In this document: positions 24,558 to 33,051 of the stretch, piece after piece
Layout of the letters: each line of letters opens with the position of its first letter
Position numbering within the stretch: position 1 is the stretch's first letter
Source of the DNA: Rhizorhabdus sp049889055
GTDB lineage: Bacteria; Pseudomonadota; Alphaproteobacteria; Sphingomonadales; Sphingomonadaceae
Direction: 5' to 3'
Assembly (NCBI RefSeq): GCF_049889055.1
Contig: NZ_JBLTWO010000013.1
Coordinates: 20,716-84,715, forward strand
Length of the DNA: 64,000 nt
Notes under the pieces: generated by a model
What the model was told of the DNA's origin: nothing
Database searches by the model: none
Seen by the model: only the letters and a program-made list of their open reading frames with translations
Program-made: the position numbers and the translations under genes

Positions 24558-26072
24558 ATGAATTCGAGCGTCGACGAAAGCCGCATTCCCGTGATCATCG
24601 GCATCGGCGAGGTGCTCGATCGGCCGGCTAACGACCTTGAGGGCATGGACGCCTTCGAGCTGATGCTGGCAGCGCTCGAAGAGGCCGAGGCCGACAGCGG
24701 TGTCGATATCCTCGACGCGCTCGACTGGCTGGGGGTCGAGGACGAGATTTCCTTCCCCGATCCAGCGCCGCAGGAGCGGGTGGCGGCGCTGATGGGGCGC
24801 AGGCCCACGCATCTGCTGAAGACGCATGAGGCGAGCGGCGATGGGCCGATCAAGCTGATCAACGACGCCGCCAATCTGATCGGACGCGGCGAGATTTCAC
24901 TGGCAGCCGCCGTCGGGGCCGAGGCGTTGCGCACCGCCGCCAAACGCGCGCAGGCCGATATCGCCGCAGGTCGCGAGCCGCCGAAGAGTTCGATCGCGGA
25001 GGTCGCTCTCGCCAATGCCAAGCCGCTGGCGCGCAAGCATGGCCTGTTCACGCCGATCGACGTCTACCCACTATATGAAAATGCCGCCCGTGCGGCCTGG
25101 GGCCAGTCGCTGGCCGAGGGGCAGGCCGAAAGCGGCAGGATCGGCGAAGGCTTTGCGGCGGTCGCCGCCGCCAATCCCTATGCCTGGATCCGCAAGCCGG
25201 TCGATGCCGAGACGATCGCGACGCCGACGCCCGACAACCGCATGGTCAGCTTCCCCTATACCAAGCTGATGGTCGCCAATTCGAGCGTCAACATGGGCGC
25301 GGCGGTGATCGTTGCGAGCCTCGCCAAGGCGCGCGAGCTTGGCGTCGACGAAAGCCGCATCGTCTATATCGGCGCCGGCGCGGCAGCCCATGAGGATGAG
25401 GATTTTCTGCGCCGCGACAGCTATGCGCGTGCTGCAAGCCTCGAGACGACCGTCCACGCCGCGCTCGATCGCAATGGCGTCGCGGCGGGCGATGTCGACC
25501 ATGTCGAGCTCTATTCCTGCTTCCCGATCGTGCCGAAGCTGGCGCGCCGTGCGCTGAATTGGCCGCTCGATCGGCCCTGTTCGGTCTATGGCGGGCTGAC
25601 CTTCGGCGGCGGTCCGATCGGCAATTGCATGATGCATGCCGCCGCGCGGATGGTCGCGAAGCTGCGCGAAGGCGGTCGCCACGGTCTCATCGTCGCCAAT
25701 GGCGGCTATGCGACGCACAGCCATTCGATGCTGTTCAGCCGTGAACCCGTTCCCGCCGGAACTTTTCCGCAGGACTATGACGTGCAAGCTCTGGCCGAAG
25801 CCAAGCGCGGCAAGGTCCCCGAATTGCTCGAGAGCTATGCGGGACCGGGCGAGATCGAAACCTACACCATCCCGTTCGACCGCCACGGCCAGCCGCGCCA
25901 CGCCACCATCATCGGCCGCACGCCCGATGGCGCACGGTTCGTCGCGCGCGTGCCCGAGACCGATACCGCGACGATCGGGATGCTGATGGCTGAGGACAAA
26001 CAATCCATAGGCGCGAAAGGAATAGTTTCGGAACGGACCGAAGGTCTGGCAATCTGGACGATGTCCGGCTGA
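24558..26072 (+). CDS. Thiolase-like protein (TLP1-type, 'acetyl-CoA acetyltransferase' family) lacking catalytic residues
   Basis: A 504-residue thiolase-fold protein with an extra C-terminal domain of about 100 residues (around DYDVQALAEAK... through GRTPDGARFVARVPE), the architecture of mycobacterial TLP1-like proteins. The position of the nucleophilic Cys reads THEASGDGP (89-97) with no Cys; the His motif region reads ELYSCFPIVP, and the GHP motif is GGGPIGNC. All classical thiolase catalytic residues are therefore replaced. The start at 24558 follows GAGGAG. It lies between the CoA-transferase and a LysR regulator. It may bind acyl-CoA or act as a scaffold or partner; catalysis as a thiolase is unlikely. 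Confidence 0.88.
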   Translation: MNSSVDESRIPVIIGIGEVLDRPANDLEGMDAFELMLAALEEAEADSGVDILDALDWLGVEDEISFPDPAPQERVAALMGRRPTHLLKTHEASGDGPIKLINDAANLIGRGEISLAAAVGAEALRTAAKRAQADIAAGREPPKSSIAEVALANAKPLARKHGLFTPIDVYPLYENAARAAWGQSLAEGQAESGRIGEGFAAVAAANPYAWIRKPVDAETIATPTPDNRMVSFPYTKLMVANSSVNMGAAVIVASLAKARELGVDESRIVYIGAGAAAHEDEDFLRRDSYARAASLETTVHAALDRNGVAAGDVDHVELYSCFPIVPKLARRALNWPLDRPCSVYGGLTFGGGPIGNCMMHAAARMVAKLREGGRHGLIVANGGYATHSHSMLFSREPVPAGTFPQDYDVQALAEAKRGKVPELLESYAGPGEIETYTIPFDRHGQPRHATIIGRTPDGARFVARVPETDTATIGMLMAEDKQSIGAKGIVSERTEGLAIWTMSG

Positions 26073-26134
26073 TCTGACCATAACCGGACGGGAGGGCGCC
26101 GGCCAACGGCGCCCCGCGGACGGGGAGGACAGAG

Positions 26135-27067
26135 GTGACGCCCATCGATATCCGGCAGATCCGCATGTTCGTGGCGGTCGCCGACACCTTGTCGTTCACG
26201 CGGGCGGCCGAAACGCTCCACGTCGCGCAACCCTGGCTGTCGGTCCAGATTCGCAAGCTCGAGGAACAGATCGGTTTCCAGCTGTTCCTGCGTAACCGCA
26301 ACCGGGGCGTGCTATTGACCGAACAGGGCCACGCCTTTCTCAAGCCCGCGCGCAGCTATGTCGAAGCCGCCAATATGGTCGCCGAGGTCGCGCGCGACAT
26401 GCGCGCGAACCAGGCCCAGTCGCTGCGGCTGGGCGCTCCGGACTTTTCTGCGGAAATTCCCGCGCGCGAAGCTCTGCTCGACCTGTTCCTCCGCCGCCAT
26501 CCCCGGATCGAGATCGAGATCGTCAACGCCTGGTCGTCGCAGCTGGTCGATGCGCTGATGCGGCACGAGATCGACCTGGCATTCACCGTCGGACCGTTCG
26601 AGCGCGAAGGATGCGAGGTGCTGGACCTCGCCCATTTCCGCTGGGCGCTGCTCGTGGACCGGGAGAGGGCTGATGCTCTGGGGCCGGACATCTCGCTGGA
26701 ATCACTGCGGGGGCAGCAGATCGCCAGCTTCCGGCGCAACATCAATCCGATCTTCTACGACAGCATCGCGGGCCGTCTGTCTGCACACGGGATCGAGGTT
26801 CTTCCGCTGCCCGAGTCATCACTCGCAGGCATTCGGCAGCATGCGATGCGATCGCATGTGCCCGTCCTGATGAGCGAATGGCACGCGGCATCGAATCTCG
26901 GACCCGATCTGACGATATTGCCCTTCTCTGAAACAGACTTCACCGTGGCGCTGCATCTCGTCAGGCGCGAGAATGACGACCGTTCCGCGGTGCGCGCGCT
27001 TTGGAGGCTGGCGAGCGAAGTCGCGCAAGCCAAGGTTGATAGCAATTTCGTCTCAACCACGGTCTGA
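26135..27067 (+). CDS. LysR-type transcriptional regulator
   Basis: A 310-residue LysR regulator. The N-terminal winged HTH (about 3-62) is clear: DIRQIRMFVAVADTLSFTRAAETLHVAQPWLSVQIRKLEEQIG in consensus. The C-terminal substrate-binding half (about 90-300) senses an unknown effector. The start is GTG at 26135, supported by GGGGAGG nine bases before. It is the regulator nearest to the CoA-transferase, thiolase-like and enoyl-CoA hydratase genes, all on the same strand, so it probably controls this group. A palindrome overlaps its stop codon. Confidence 0.95.
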   Translation: MTPIDIRQIRMFVAVADTLSFTRAAETLHVAQPWLSVQIRKLEEQIGFQLFLRNRNRGVLLTEQGHAFLKPARSYVEAANMVAEVARDMRANQAQSLRLGAPDFSAEIPAREALLDLFLRRHPRIEIEIVNAWSSQLVDALMRHEIDLAFTVGPFEREGCEVLDLAHFRWALLVDRERADALGPDISLESLRGQQIASFRRNINPIFYDSIAGRLSAHGIEVLPLPESSLAGIRQHAMRSHVPVLMSEWHAASNLGPDLTILPFSETDFTVALHLVRRENDDRSAVRALWRLASEVAQAKVDSNFVSTTV

Positions 27068-27079
27068 TACATATTAGAC
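27062..27079. promoter_or_regulatory. Palindromic operator candidate at the end of the LysR gene
   Basis: An 18-base dyad GTCTGATACATATTAGAC with two mismatched positions overlaps the LysR stop codon and lies about 210 bases before the enoyl-CoA hydratase start. Size and spacing suit a LysR-type site, but binding is not shown. Confidence 0.4.
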
Positions 27080-27288
27080 GCGATGGACCTCGCTACATAG
27101 CCTCTCAACCTAAGCCGGACGCCCGAAAAGACGCCGGCATGTGATGGAAGAGGATGTCCTTCGCGCGCCATGGCGCGCATCGGGCAAAATGCGGCTCCGA
27201 CTGGAGGCGCAAGGCTAAGGCCGCTCTTCCGACATCGATGGATCGCCCACCAAGGGGCTTTTGCGCTTGTTCTGGTCTGGAGAGAAAT

Positions 27289-28077
27289 ATGGCTGATACC
27301 GAAGACGATGTGGTGCTTTACGAAGTCGTCGAGCAGCATATCGGCCTCGTGACGCTGAACCGCCCGGCCAAGCGCAATGCGGTCAACGGCGCGGTTGCAC
27401 GCACGCTCGACGCGATCGTCAAGAAGACAGAAGCGGACCCGGACATCTGGGCGGTGGTCATAACTTCCGCCGAGGGACCGACTTTCTGCGCAGGGGCCGA
27501 TCTCGCAGAAGTCGCGGCCGGCCGTGCCGACGAACTCAGCACCCCCGACGGCGGTTTCGCCGGATTCGTCGAAGCCAGGCGGGTCAAGCCCTGGATCGCG
27601 GCGGTCAAGGGCAGCGCGCTCGGCGGCGGCCTGGAAATCTCGCTCGCCTGCGACCTGCGTGTCGTGTCGACCGAGACGATCGTCGGCCTGCCCGAGGTCA
27701 AGCGCGGACTGATCGCCGGGGCCGGTGGCATCTATCGCCTGCCTCGTCAGCTGCCCCGCGCGATCGCGCTCGAGATGATCGCGACCGGTGAGCCGATCGG
27801 CGCTGCCCGCGCCGAGGCGCTCGGCCTCGTCAACCGCGTCGTTGCGGCGGAGCAGGTCGTGGAGACGGCGCTGGGCCTGGCCAAGGCGATCTGCGCCAAC
27901 GCCCCGATCGCCGTGCGCGAAAGCCTCCAGGTGGCCCGGCTCGCGGCCGAGGTGCCCGAGGATGTTTCGATCGCGGCCACGCGAAAGGCCTTCGACCGGC
28001 TGGTGGTGAGCGAGGATTTCGCGGAAGGTCCGCGCGCATTCGTCGAGAAGCGCGCCCCCCGCTGGACGGGCCGCTGA
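27289..28077 (+). CDS. Enoyl-CoA hydratase/isomerase (crotonase family)
   Basis: A 262-residue crotonase. The oxyanion-hole segments are FCAGADL (67-72) and KGSALGGGLEIS, and both catalytic glutamates of true hydratases are present: Glu116 in GGGLE and Glu136 in LPEVKRG. It should hydrate a 2-enoyl-CoA in the degradation pathway. The ATG at 27289 has GGAGAG upstream; an in-frame extension to 27154 has no homology-like character. It stands after the LysR gene and before the TonB receptor. Confidence 0.94.
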   Translation: MADTEDDVVLYEVVEQHIGLVTLNRPAKRNAVNGAVARTLDAIVKKTEADPDIWAVVITSAEGPTFCAGADLAEVAAGRADELSTPDGGFAGFVEARRVKPWIAAVKGSALGGGLEISLACDLRVVSTETIVGLPEVKRGLIAGAGGIYRLPRQLPRAIALEMIATGEPIGAARAEALGLVNRVVAAEQVVETALGLAKAICANAPIAVRESLQVARLAAEVPEDVSIAATRKAFDRLVVSEDFAEGPRAFVEKRAPRWTGR

Positions 28078-28222
28078 TCGCGCATTCGGCGCGGTCCGAT
28101 CGAGCCCTTGGCAGGACAGGCAAGACGGGGCGTCGGCTGTGCTGGCGCTCACCGGAGGAGTGTGCGCGTCGCCGGTTGGAGCCGGCTTTCGATAATCAAG
28201 ACAGGTAAGGGGATGGTCTGAC

Positions 28223-30463
28223 ATGAGAAACAGGGTTTTGCTCGCCACCACCGCATTGGCGCTCGCCGCTGGGCCGGCCTGGGCGCAGACGGCGCCGCAG
28301 TCGACCGATGCCGGCGGGATCGAGGACATCATCGTTACCGCCCGCCAACGTTCGGAATCGCTGCAGTCGGTGCCGGTTGCCGTCGCCGCGATGGACGGTG
28401 CCATGATCGAGCGCACTTTCATTCCTGACGTCGACTCGATCGAACGCTTCATGCCCAATGTCGAACTCGGCCGGCATCCCTTCACCGGCGGCGGCATGTC
28501 CGCCTCGATCCGCGGCATCAGCTTTGGCGATCTCGACCGCTCGTTCGAGCCGGCGGTCGCCGTCTCGGTCGACGGCGTTTTCCTCGCGTCCAACACGGGC
28601 GCGATGATGGACACGTTCGACATCGACGCGATCGAGGTGCTGCGCGGTCCGCAAGGCACGTTGTTCGGTCGCAACACCATCGGCGGCGTGATCAGCATCA
28701 AGCGCACCAAGCCGACGATGGACTGGGGCCTGAAGGGCCAGGTCACGGTCGGCAGCTATGGCGTGCGCGAATATAAGGTCGTCGCCAATGCGCCGATCGT
28801 CGGGGATGTGCTCGGCCTGAAGATTGGTGGCTATCGCGAGCGTAGCGACAGCTTCACGCGCCGTGCCAGCGACGGCAAGCGCGAGGACGGCATCAATCGC
28901 TATTCGCTGTTCGGCGCGCTGCGCTTCAACCCCAGTTCGGCGTTCGACGCGACGCTGTCGATCGACCATATCAACGACAAATCCAAATATCCCAGCCTGG
29001 TGCCATTGTCGGCCCCCGGCCAGACCTTCTGCGTCGCTTTCGGCGCCTGCATCGGGACGCAGGGCGAGCGGATCAAGGACAGCGGCTATAAGCTCGCGCT
29101 CGACGACTATCCGTTCCAGGCCAAGCTGAAGCACACTGCGGTGACGCTGAACGCCAAGCTGGACGTGATCGACGGCGTCTCGCTCGAATCGATCACCAAC
29201 TACACCAAGCAGAAGGACGCGCTGAACGTCGAGAACACCGGTGGTGCACCGCTGGCGAACGGCGCACATATCTTCGTGTCGCTGCGCGACCAGACCGCCA
29301 ACCAGTTCAGCCAGGAAGTGCGCGCGGTCAGCGATCTGGGCGGGGCGTTCGATTTCGTCGCCGGCGTCTATTATATGAAGTCCGAGTTCGACCTCGTGCA
29401 GCAGGCGATCGTCACCGGCAACCGCTCGCAATTCTTCGACGCCGGGCAGGACCTCAACGCCTATGCCGCCTATGCCGAGGCCTATGTCGAGCCGATCGAC
29501 AAGCTGCGGCTCACGGTCGGTGGTCGCTACACCCACGAGAAGAAGAAATTCTACATCCGCTTCCGCAATCCGACGAGCGGCGCGGTTACCGGCCAGTGCC
29601 CCGATGCGTCTTCGGCCTATGCGCCCTGCGCCGATCCGGCGGTGACCTTCAGCAAGTTCACCCCGCGGGTGACGGTCGACTATCGCTTCACGCCCGACAT
29701 CATGGTCTATGCGGGTTGGTCGCGCGGCTATCGCTCGGGTGGCTGGAACAGCCGCGCTACCGTCACCACAGCGATCGGCCCCTATGAGCCCGAGACGGTC
29801 GACAGCTATGAAGCGGGGCTGCGCACGACCTTCTGGAACAACCGCGCCCGTGCCAATGTCACGGTCTTCCGCGCGAAGTATAAGAACAAGCAGGAAGAGG
29901 TGATCACTGCGTCGCCGATCAACCCGCTGATCACCCAGACCCAGGTGCAGAACGCGGCTTCGGCCACGTTACAGGGTGTCGAGGGCGAGTTCCAGCTGGC
30001 GCCGACCCGCTGGCTGAACCTGCGCGCTGCGTTCGGCTATATCGATGGGAAATACGACGCCTTCCTGTCCGCCGGGGCCGACATCCGTAATCTGCGCAAC
30101 CTGCGCTATGCGCCGAAATGGTCGGTCAGCTTCGGCGGTGATGCGACCATTCCGGTCGAAGCGACGGGCGGCGAGATATTGATCAACGCGAATTACAAAT
30201 GGACCGACAAGTTCGCGACGTCGGTCATCCGCGATACGACGGGTCTGAACCGCGACTTCATCGATGCCTATGCGACGGTCGATGCGTCGATCGGCTATCG
30301 CCACGAACTGGACGACCGCAAGAATGTGACGCTGTCGGCCTTCGTGCAGAACGCCTTCCACAGCAACGGACGGCTCTATCGCAAGGTCATCACCGGGCCC
30401 TTCGCCTTCGCCAGCCGCGAAGTCGCGCGGACCTGGGGCCTGACGCTGGGCCTCTCATACTAA
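28223..30463 (+). CDS. TonB-dependent receptor
   Basis: A 746-residue outer-membrane receptor. A signal peptide (ending near GPAWAQ) is followed by a TonB-box-like EDIIVTARQR, the plug domain with GPQGTLFGRNTIGGVISI, and a long beta-barrel ending in an aromatic C-terminal residue (TLGLSY). Sphingomonads use such receptors for uptake of hydrophobic carbon sources as well as iron. No FecR or sigma-factor genes flank it, and catabolic genes surround it, so substrate uptake is the likelier job. It runs convergent with the SDR operon. Confidence 0.95.
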   Translation: MRNRVLLATTALALAAGPAWAQTAPQSTDAGGIEDIIVTARQRSESLQSVPVAVAAMDGAMIERTFIPDVDSIERFMPNVELGRHPFTGGGMSASIRGISFGDLDRSFEPAVAVSVDGVFLASNTGAMMDTFDIDAIEVLRGPQGTLFGRNTIGGVISIKRTKPTMDWGLKGQVTVGSYGVREYKVVANAPIVGDVLGLKIGGYRERSDSFTRRASDGKREDGINRYSLFGALRFNPSSAFDATLSIDHINDKSKYPSLVPLSAPGQTFCVAFGACIGTQGERIKDSGYKLALDDYPFQAKLKHTAVTLNAKLDVIDGVSLESITNYTKQKDALNVENTGGAPLANGAHIFVSLRDQTANQFSQEVRAVSDLGGAFDFVAGVYYMKSEFDLVQQAIVTGNRSQFFDAGQDLNAYAAYAEAYVEPIDKLRLTVGGRYTHEKKKFYIRFRNPTSGAVTGQCPDASSAYAPCADPAVTFSKFTPRVTVDYRFTPDIMVYAGWSRGYRSGGWNSRATVTTAIGPYEPETVDSYEAGLRTTFWNNRARANVTVFRAKYKNKQEEVITASPINPLITQTQVQNAASATLQGVEGEFQLAPTRWLNLRAAFGYIDGKYDAFLSAGADIRNLRNLRYAPKWSVSFGGDATIPVEATGGEILINANYKWTDKFATSVIRDTTGLNRDFIDAYATVDASIGYRHELDDRKNVTLSAFVQNAFHSNGRLYRKVITGPFAFASREVARTWGLTLGLSY

Positions 30464-30472
30464 AAGGGGGTG

Positions 30473-30505
30473 TCGCAGGCGGGAACTTTCGGTCTCCGCC
30501 TGCGA
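30473..30505 (-). terminator. Hairpin between the convergent TonB receptor and SDR operon
   Basis: A perfect 10-bp stem (arms 30473-30482 and 30496-30505). Read on the minus strand it is followed by CCCCCTTTT, so it probably ends the SDR operon; it may work for both sides. Confidence 0.5.
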
Positions 30506-30523
30506 GGCACCTCCATTATGGTA

Positions 30524-31303
30524 TCAGACCTGGCTGAAGCCGCCGTCGATCAGGAATTCGGCGCAGGTCACGAAGCTGGCGGCTTCCGAGCAGAGGAAGA
30601 CCACGCCGCCGCCCATTTCGTCGGGCCGACCGAGACGACCGATCGGATGGCGCGCCTTGATCGCGGCTTCCGACACCTCCCGCGAGGGCACGGCGCCCAG
30701 TTCGATATAGCGGTCGATGATCGACCCGAGCATACCGGTGTCGACCCCGCCCGGATGGACGCTGTTCACCCGGATGTTGTAGCCGAGCGCGGCAAACTCT
30801 GCGCCAAGGCACTTGGACAGCATCTTCACCGCCGCCTTGCTGGTGCAATAGGCCGCGTTGAACGCCGCGCCGCGCAGGCCGCCGACGCTGGAGAAATTGA
30901 CGATCGAGGCACCGCCCTTGCGGGCCTTGCCGCCCTCCTTGAGCAGTGGCAGCAGCGCCTGCGTGCCGATCACGACAGAATCGACGTTGATCGCGTTGAC
31001 GCGGTGCCATTCGGCGAGGGGGGTGTCCTCCATCTTGCCGACGATCGACAGGCCGGCATTGTTCACCAGCGCGTCGAGGCGGCCATAGTCGCGCTCGATC
31101 ATCGCGGCGAGCGCGGCCCAGTCCTCGGCCTTGGTCACGTCGTGGCGCATCACTGCATCGGCGCCGATATCGGCGGGGGGCTCGTTGAGATCGGTCGCGA
31201 TCACGGTCGCATTCGCGGCCTTCATCGCCTTGACGATTTCCCGGCCGATACCGCCGGCGGCGCCGGTGACGACCGCCACCACATTGTCGAGAGCGATCGT
31301 CAT
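30524..31303 (-). CDS. Short-chain dehydrogenase/reductase (SDR), third gene of a three-SDR operon
   Basis: A 259-residue classical SDR: cofactor motif TGAAGGIG, structural VNNAG, catalytic Ser in INFSSVGG (visible as IVNFSSVGG) and Tyr-x-x-x-Lys as YCTSK. The acidic residue after the second strand (ATDLNEP) suggests NAD preference. The ATG at 31303 overlaps the preceding SDR stop (ATGA), so an ATG at 31315 in the upstream gene is rejected. It probably oxidises or reduces a hydroxyl/keto group of the pathway. Substrate unknown. Confidence 0.93.
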   Translation of the reverse strand: MTIALDNVVAVVTGAAGGIGREIVKAMKAANATVIATDLNEPPADIGADAVMRHDVTKAEDWAALAAMIERDYGRLDALVNNAGLSIVGKMEDTPLAEWHRVNAINVDSVVIGTQALLPLLKEGGKARKGGASIVNFSSVGGLRGAAFNAAYCTSKAAVKMLSKCLGAEFAALGYNIRVNSVHPGGVDTGMLGSIIDRYIELGAVPSREVSEAAIKARHPIGRLGRPDEMGGGVVFLCSEAASFVTCAEFLIDGGFSQV

Positions 31304-32118
31304 TGTGCCGTCCATCCTCCGTCCACGACCAGCTCGGCGCCGGTCACATAGCTGCTGTCCTCGCTGGCGAGGAAATAGCAGGCGCCGGCGATTTCCGACG
31401 GATCGGCGAGCCGGCCGCTCGGCGTCGTCGCGGCCATCGTGTCGATCAGGTCCTGCGGCTTTTCGGCGACGCCCTGATCGACCCAGCGCTGGAAACCGGC
31501 GTTGAGCAGCGGGGTGAGCACGAAGCCCGGATGGACCGAATTGGCGCGGATCGGGGTGCGCTTCTGCGCGAACTCGATCGCGATGCCCTTGGTGAACAGG
31601 CGGACGGCGCCCTTGGTCGCATTATAGGCCGAAACCTCGCTATAGCCGACGAGGCCCATGATCGAGCTGATGTTGATGATGCTCGACCCGCCCTTGATGC
31701 CGGCGCCGCTCTCGGCGAGCATCGGCGTGAAGGTGCGCGTGCCGAGGAAGACGCCGTCGACATTGACGGCCATGATCCGCCGCCAGGCGTCCATGGTCAG
31801 CGTCTCGACCGGTCCGGTCAGGTCGGTGCCGGCATTGTTCACCAGGATGTGCAGCCGGCCATGCTGCTTCTTCACATGGTCGAGCGCCGCGGCCCAATCC
31901 TCTTCCTTGGTGACATTGGCAGAGACATAGCTCGCAGCCTGCCCCAGCTTCGCCATGGTTTCCTTCACGACATCGCTATCCGCCGCATCGAGGTCGGACA
32001 GGACGACTTCGGCGCCCTCCGACAGATAGCGCTCGACGACCGCGAGGCCGATGCCGCGCAGACCACCCGATATGAAGGCGACGCGCCCTTCGAGGCGCCG
32101 TGCTCCGCTATTGCTCAT
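31300..32118 (-). CDS. Short-chain dehydrogenase/reductase (SDR), second gene of a three-SDR operon
   Basis: A 272-residue SDR. The glycine motif is SGGLRGIG, the structural motif VNNAG, the Ser in INISSIMG and the YNATK active site are intact. Aspartate in LSDLDAAD points to NAD. The ATG at 32118 overlaps the stop of the upstream SDR (ATGA). The order of three SDR genes with stop/start overlaps on each side indicates one transcript with coupled translation. The specific hydroxyl group oxidised is unknown. Confidence 0.93.
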   Translation of the reverse strand: MSNSGARRLEGRVAFISGGLRGIGLAVVERYLSEGAEVVLSDLDAADSDVVKETMAKLGQAASYVSANVTKEEDWAAALDHVKKQHGRLHILVNNAGTDLTGPVETLTMDAWRRIMAVNVDGVFLGTRTFTPMLAESGAGIKGGSSIINISSIMGLVGYSEVSAYNATKGAVRLFTKGIAIEFAQKRTPIRANSVHPGFVLTPLLNAGFQRWVDQGVAEKPQDLIDTMAATTPSGRLADPSEIAGACYFLASEDSSYVTGAELVVDGGWTAQ

Positions 32119-32897
32119 ACGCCCATCATCCCGGCAGTGCTGGCACCGTCGATCACATATTCGGCACCCGAAACAAAAGCCGCCTCGTCCGATCCCAGCC
32201 ATGACACGAGGCCGCAGACTTCCTCGACTGTCGCCATGCGGCGGAGCGGGGACATGCCCTCATAGGCGGCGCGCGCTCCGGCCTCGTCGCCCGACTTGGC
32301 GATGATCTGTTTGATCAGCGCGGTCTCGACGACGCCCGGCAGGACCGCGTTGACGCGGATCTTGTAGCCCTTGGCGCCGCAATGGAGCGCGGCCGACTTC
32401 GCCAGCGCGATCACCGCCGACTTCGATACCGAATAGCTGACATAATTGCCGAGCGCGCGGTGCGCGTTCATCGACGAATTGATGATGATCGACCCGGTCG
32501 GGCCGCCGGGATTGTCGCGCATCGTGCGGATCGCATGCTGCACGGTCAGCATCACCCCGGTCTGGTTGACGCCGATCACCTTGTTCCAGGCCTCGATCGA
32601 GACGTCCTCGATATTGGTGTCGCCCTGTTCCGTGCCGGCATTGGCGAAGGCGATGTCGAGCCGGCCATGGGTCGACAGGATGCGCTCCATCAGGGTGGGC
32701 CATGCGGCCGCCTCCTCGACCCGGTGCGTCTCGAAGGTCGCGCCGGTCTCGGCGCAAAGTTCTTCGGCGGCGGCGGCGTTGGAGCCGGTGAAGACGACCT
32801 TGGCGCCATCCTCGACGAACCGGCGAACGGCACCGGCGCCGATGCCAGAGGTACCTCCGGTGACCAGCGCCACCTTTCCTTCAAGCCGTTTGCTCAC
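32115..32897 (-). CDS. Short-chain dehydrogenase/reductase (SDR), first gene of a three-SDR operon
   Basis: A 260-residue SDR starting with GTG at 32897 behind a GGGAGAG. It has TGGTSGIG, a slightly changed structural motif FANAG in place of NNAG, Ser in INSSMNA and YSVSK. It is the first gene of the three-SDR unit and diverges from a Rieske oxygenase gene, so the two divergent units may be co-regulated from the 154-base gap between them. I cannot name the substrate. Confidence 0.93.
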   Translation of the reverse strand: MSKRLEGKVALVTGGTSGIGAGAVRRFVEDGAKVVFTGSNAAAAEELCAETGATFETHRVEEAAAWPTLMERILSTHGRLDIAFANAGTEQGDTNIEDVSIEAWNKVIGVNQTGVMLTVQHAIRTMRDNPGGPTGSIIINSSMNAHRALGNYVSYSVSKSAVIALAKSAALHCGAKGYKIRVNAVLPGVVETALIKQIIAKSGDEAGARAAYEGMSPLRRMATVEEVCGLVSWLGSDEAAFVSGAEYVIDGASTAGMMGV

Positions 32898-33051
32898 GGC
32901 ACTCTCCCAACCATATATGTCTGCAGAACCGGACTATCTGTTTCGCGGATTTGGCCGACCGCGCAACCTATGCTTTCGATAAGGTGACGGCGCCGACGCC
33001 TGCGGGGCACAACCGGCAAAACGCATAATCTTTAGGATGAAGGATTCGACC

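Noticed and set aside
26755..28746. 663-codon minus-strand open frame
   Set aside because: Covers the LysR end, crotonase and TonB receptor start on the other strand; no protein-like features.
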